In this document: positions 49,706-49,818 of the stretch, one piece after another
Numbering within the stretch: position 1 is the stretch's first letter
How the letters are laid out: every line of letters starts with the position of its first letter
Notes under the pieces: model-generated
The model's input: the letters and a program-made list of their open reading frames with translations, nothing else
Told to the model about the DNA's origin: nothing
The model's database searches: none
Source of the DNA: Olsenella sp. Marseille-P4559
Lineage (GTDB): Bacteria > Actinomycetota > Coriobacteriia > Coriobacteriales > Atopobiaceae
Direction of reading: 5' to 3'
DNA: 49,818 bases
NCBI RefSeq assembly: GCF_900605015.1
Contig: NZ_LR027573.1
Span: 30,549-80,366 of the forward strand
Position numbers and translations under genes: made by a program

Positions 49706-49818
49706 TCGCTCTGCCCCCACATGCGATGCAGGCTGTTTGCCAGGGCATCTGGGTTCCTGACGCCAATCTCGCCCAGCTTGGAGGAGTCGTCCTCGGCCGC
49801 CTCGAGAATCTCTTGGAG
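49702..49818 (-). CDS. DisA-like protein, C-terminal end (partial)
   Basis: Only the last 38 residues are visible. They resemble the helix-hairpin-helix end of the diadenylate cyclase DisA: LQEILEAAEDDSSKLGEIGV followed by ALANSLHRMW. In many actinobacteria and coriobacteria disA lies just upstream of ispD, sometimes with carD between. The stop overlaps the ispD start (ATGA). The identification rests on a short stretch, so another HhH protein such as RadA remains possible. Confidence 0.45.
   Translation of the reverse strand, partial: LQEILEAAEDDSSKLGEIGVRNPDALANSLHRMWGQSE

Overview
The window looks like the chromosome of a high-GC Gram-positive bacterium of the Coriobacteriia (Olsenella/Atopobium type). 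This is inferred from the GC-rich coding, strong GGAGG ribosome binding sites, frequent GTG starts, the actinobacterial-type disA(?)-ispD-ispF-cysS-rlmB and secE-nusG-rplKA orders, and Rhs/LXG substrates of a type VII secretion system (T7SS). No species can be named from the sequence alone. Nearly every gene is on the minus strand.

Positions 1-22,112 are an accessory island. Its left end is a graveyard of insertion sequences: an IS21-like end lies inside an IS1634-like transposase remnant, followed by a 1.4-kb ISL3 element whose second catalytic Asp is lost. Next (2.3-6.2 kb) comes a bank of immunity-type genes (Tdi1/DUF1851-like, ankyrin-like, DUF2185/Imm33-like) interleaved with orphan toxin tips (a restriction-endonuclease-fold tip and a GH-E nuclease tip). 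Upstream lies an LXG-protein operon (6.7-10.8 kb): a frameshifted LXG protein, then small helical, membrane and WXG100-like partners. Two convergent membrane/helical-repeat genes follow. Then two paralogous membrane-anchored proteins surround one copy of a 527-bp repeat. A WXG100-Rhs toxin operon (two small helical proteins and a 1,574-residue Rhs protein with a foreign, AT-rich C-terminal tip) ends the island. The second copy of the 527-bp repeat sits 11 bp from the stop codon of rpsJ, so the Rhs cassette is bracketed by 527-bp direct repeats that differ at one base.

Positions 22,113-49,818 are core genome. They hold rpsL-rpsG-fusA-rpsJ with a clear promoter; a glycerol dehydrogenase-like gene; a P1B zinc/cadmium-type ATPase with an ArsR/SmtB repressor gene and an operator-promoter; rpoB-rpoC; rplJ-rplL behind an L10 leader; rpmG, tRNA-Trp, secE, nusG, rplK, rplA; a tRNA-Tyr, tRNA-Thr, tRNA-Met, tuf unit; tRNA-Thr(UGU); and disA(?)-ispD-ispF-cysS-rlmB-NYN. 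The rest of the S10 operon (rplC onward) does not follow rpsJ, which is instead followed by a terminator and the island.

The most unusual feature is a family of repeat arrays found downstream of highly expressed transcription units (rpsJ, rplL, tRNA-Thr) and in the Rhs-flanking repeat. Each unit has a perfect 12-bp palindrome, GTGCGTACGCAC (a few one-base variants), with G(A/C)C at exactly 14 nt on both sides. Neighbouring units are 73 or 83/84 bp apart, that is 7 or 8 helical turns. Thirteen independent units obey this rule without exception. It looks like a phased multi-site binding platform for an unidentified protein. A second, unrelated dyad family with 20-bp spacing occurs twice in the island.
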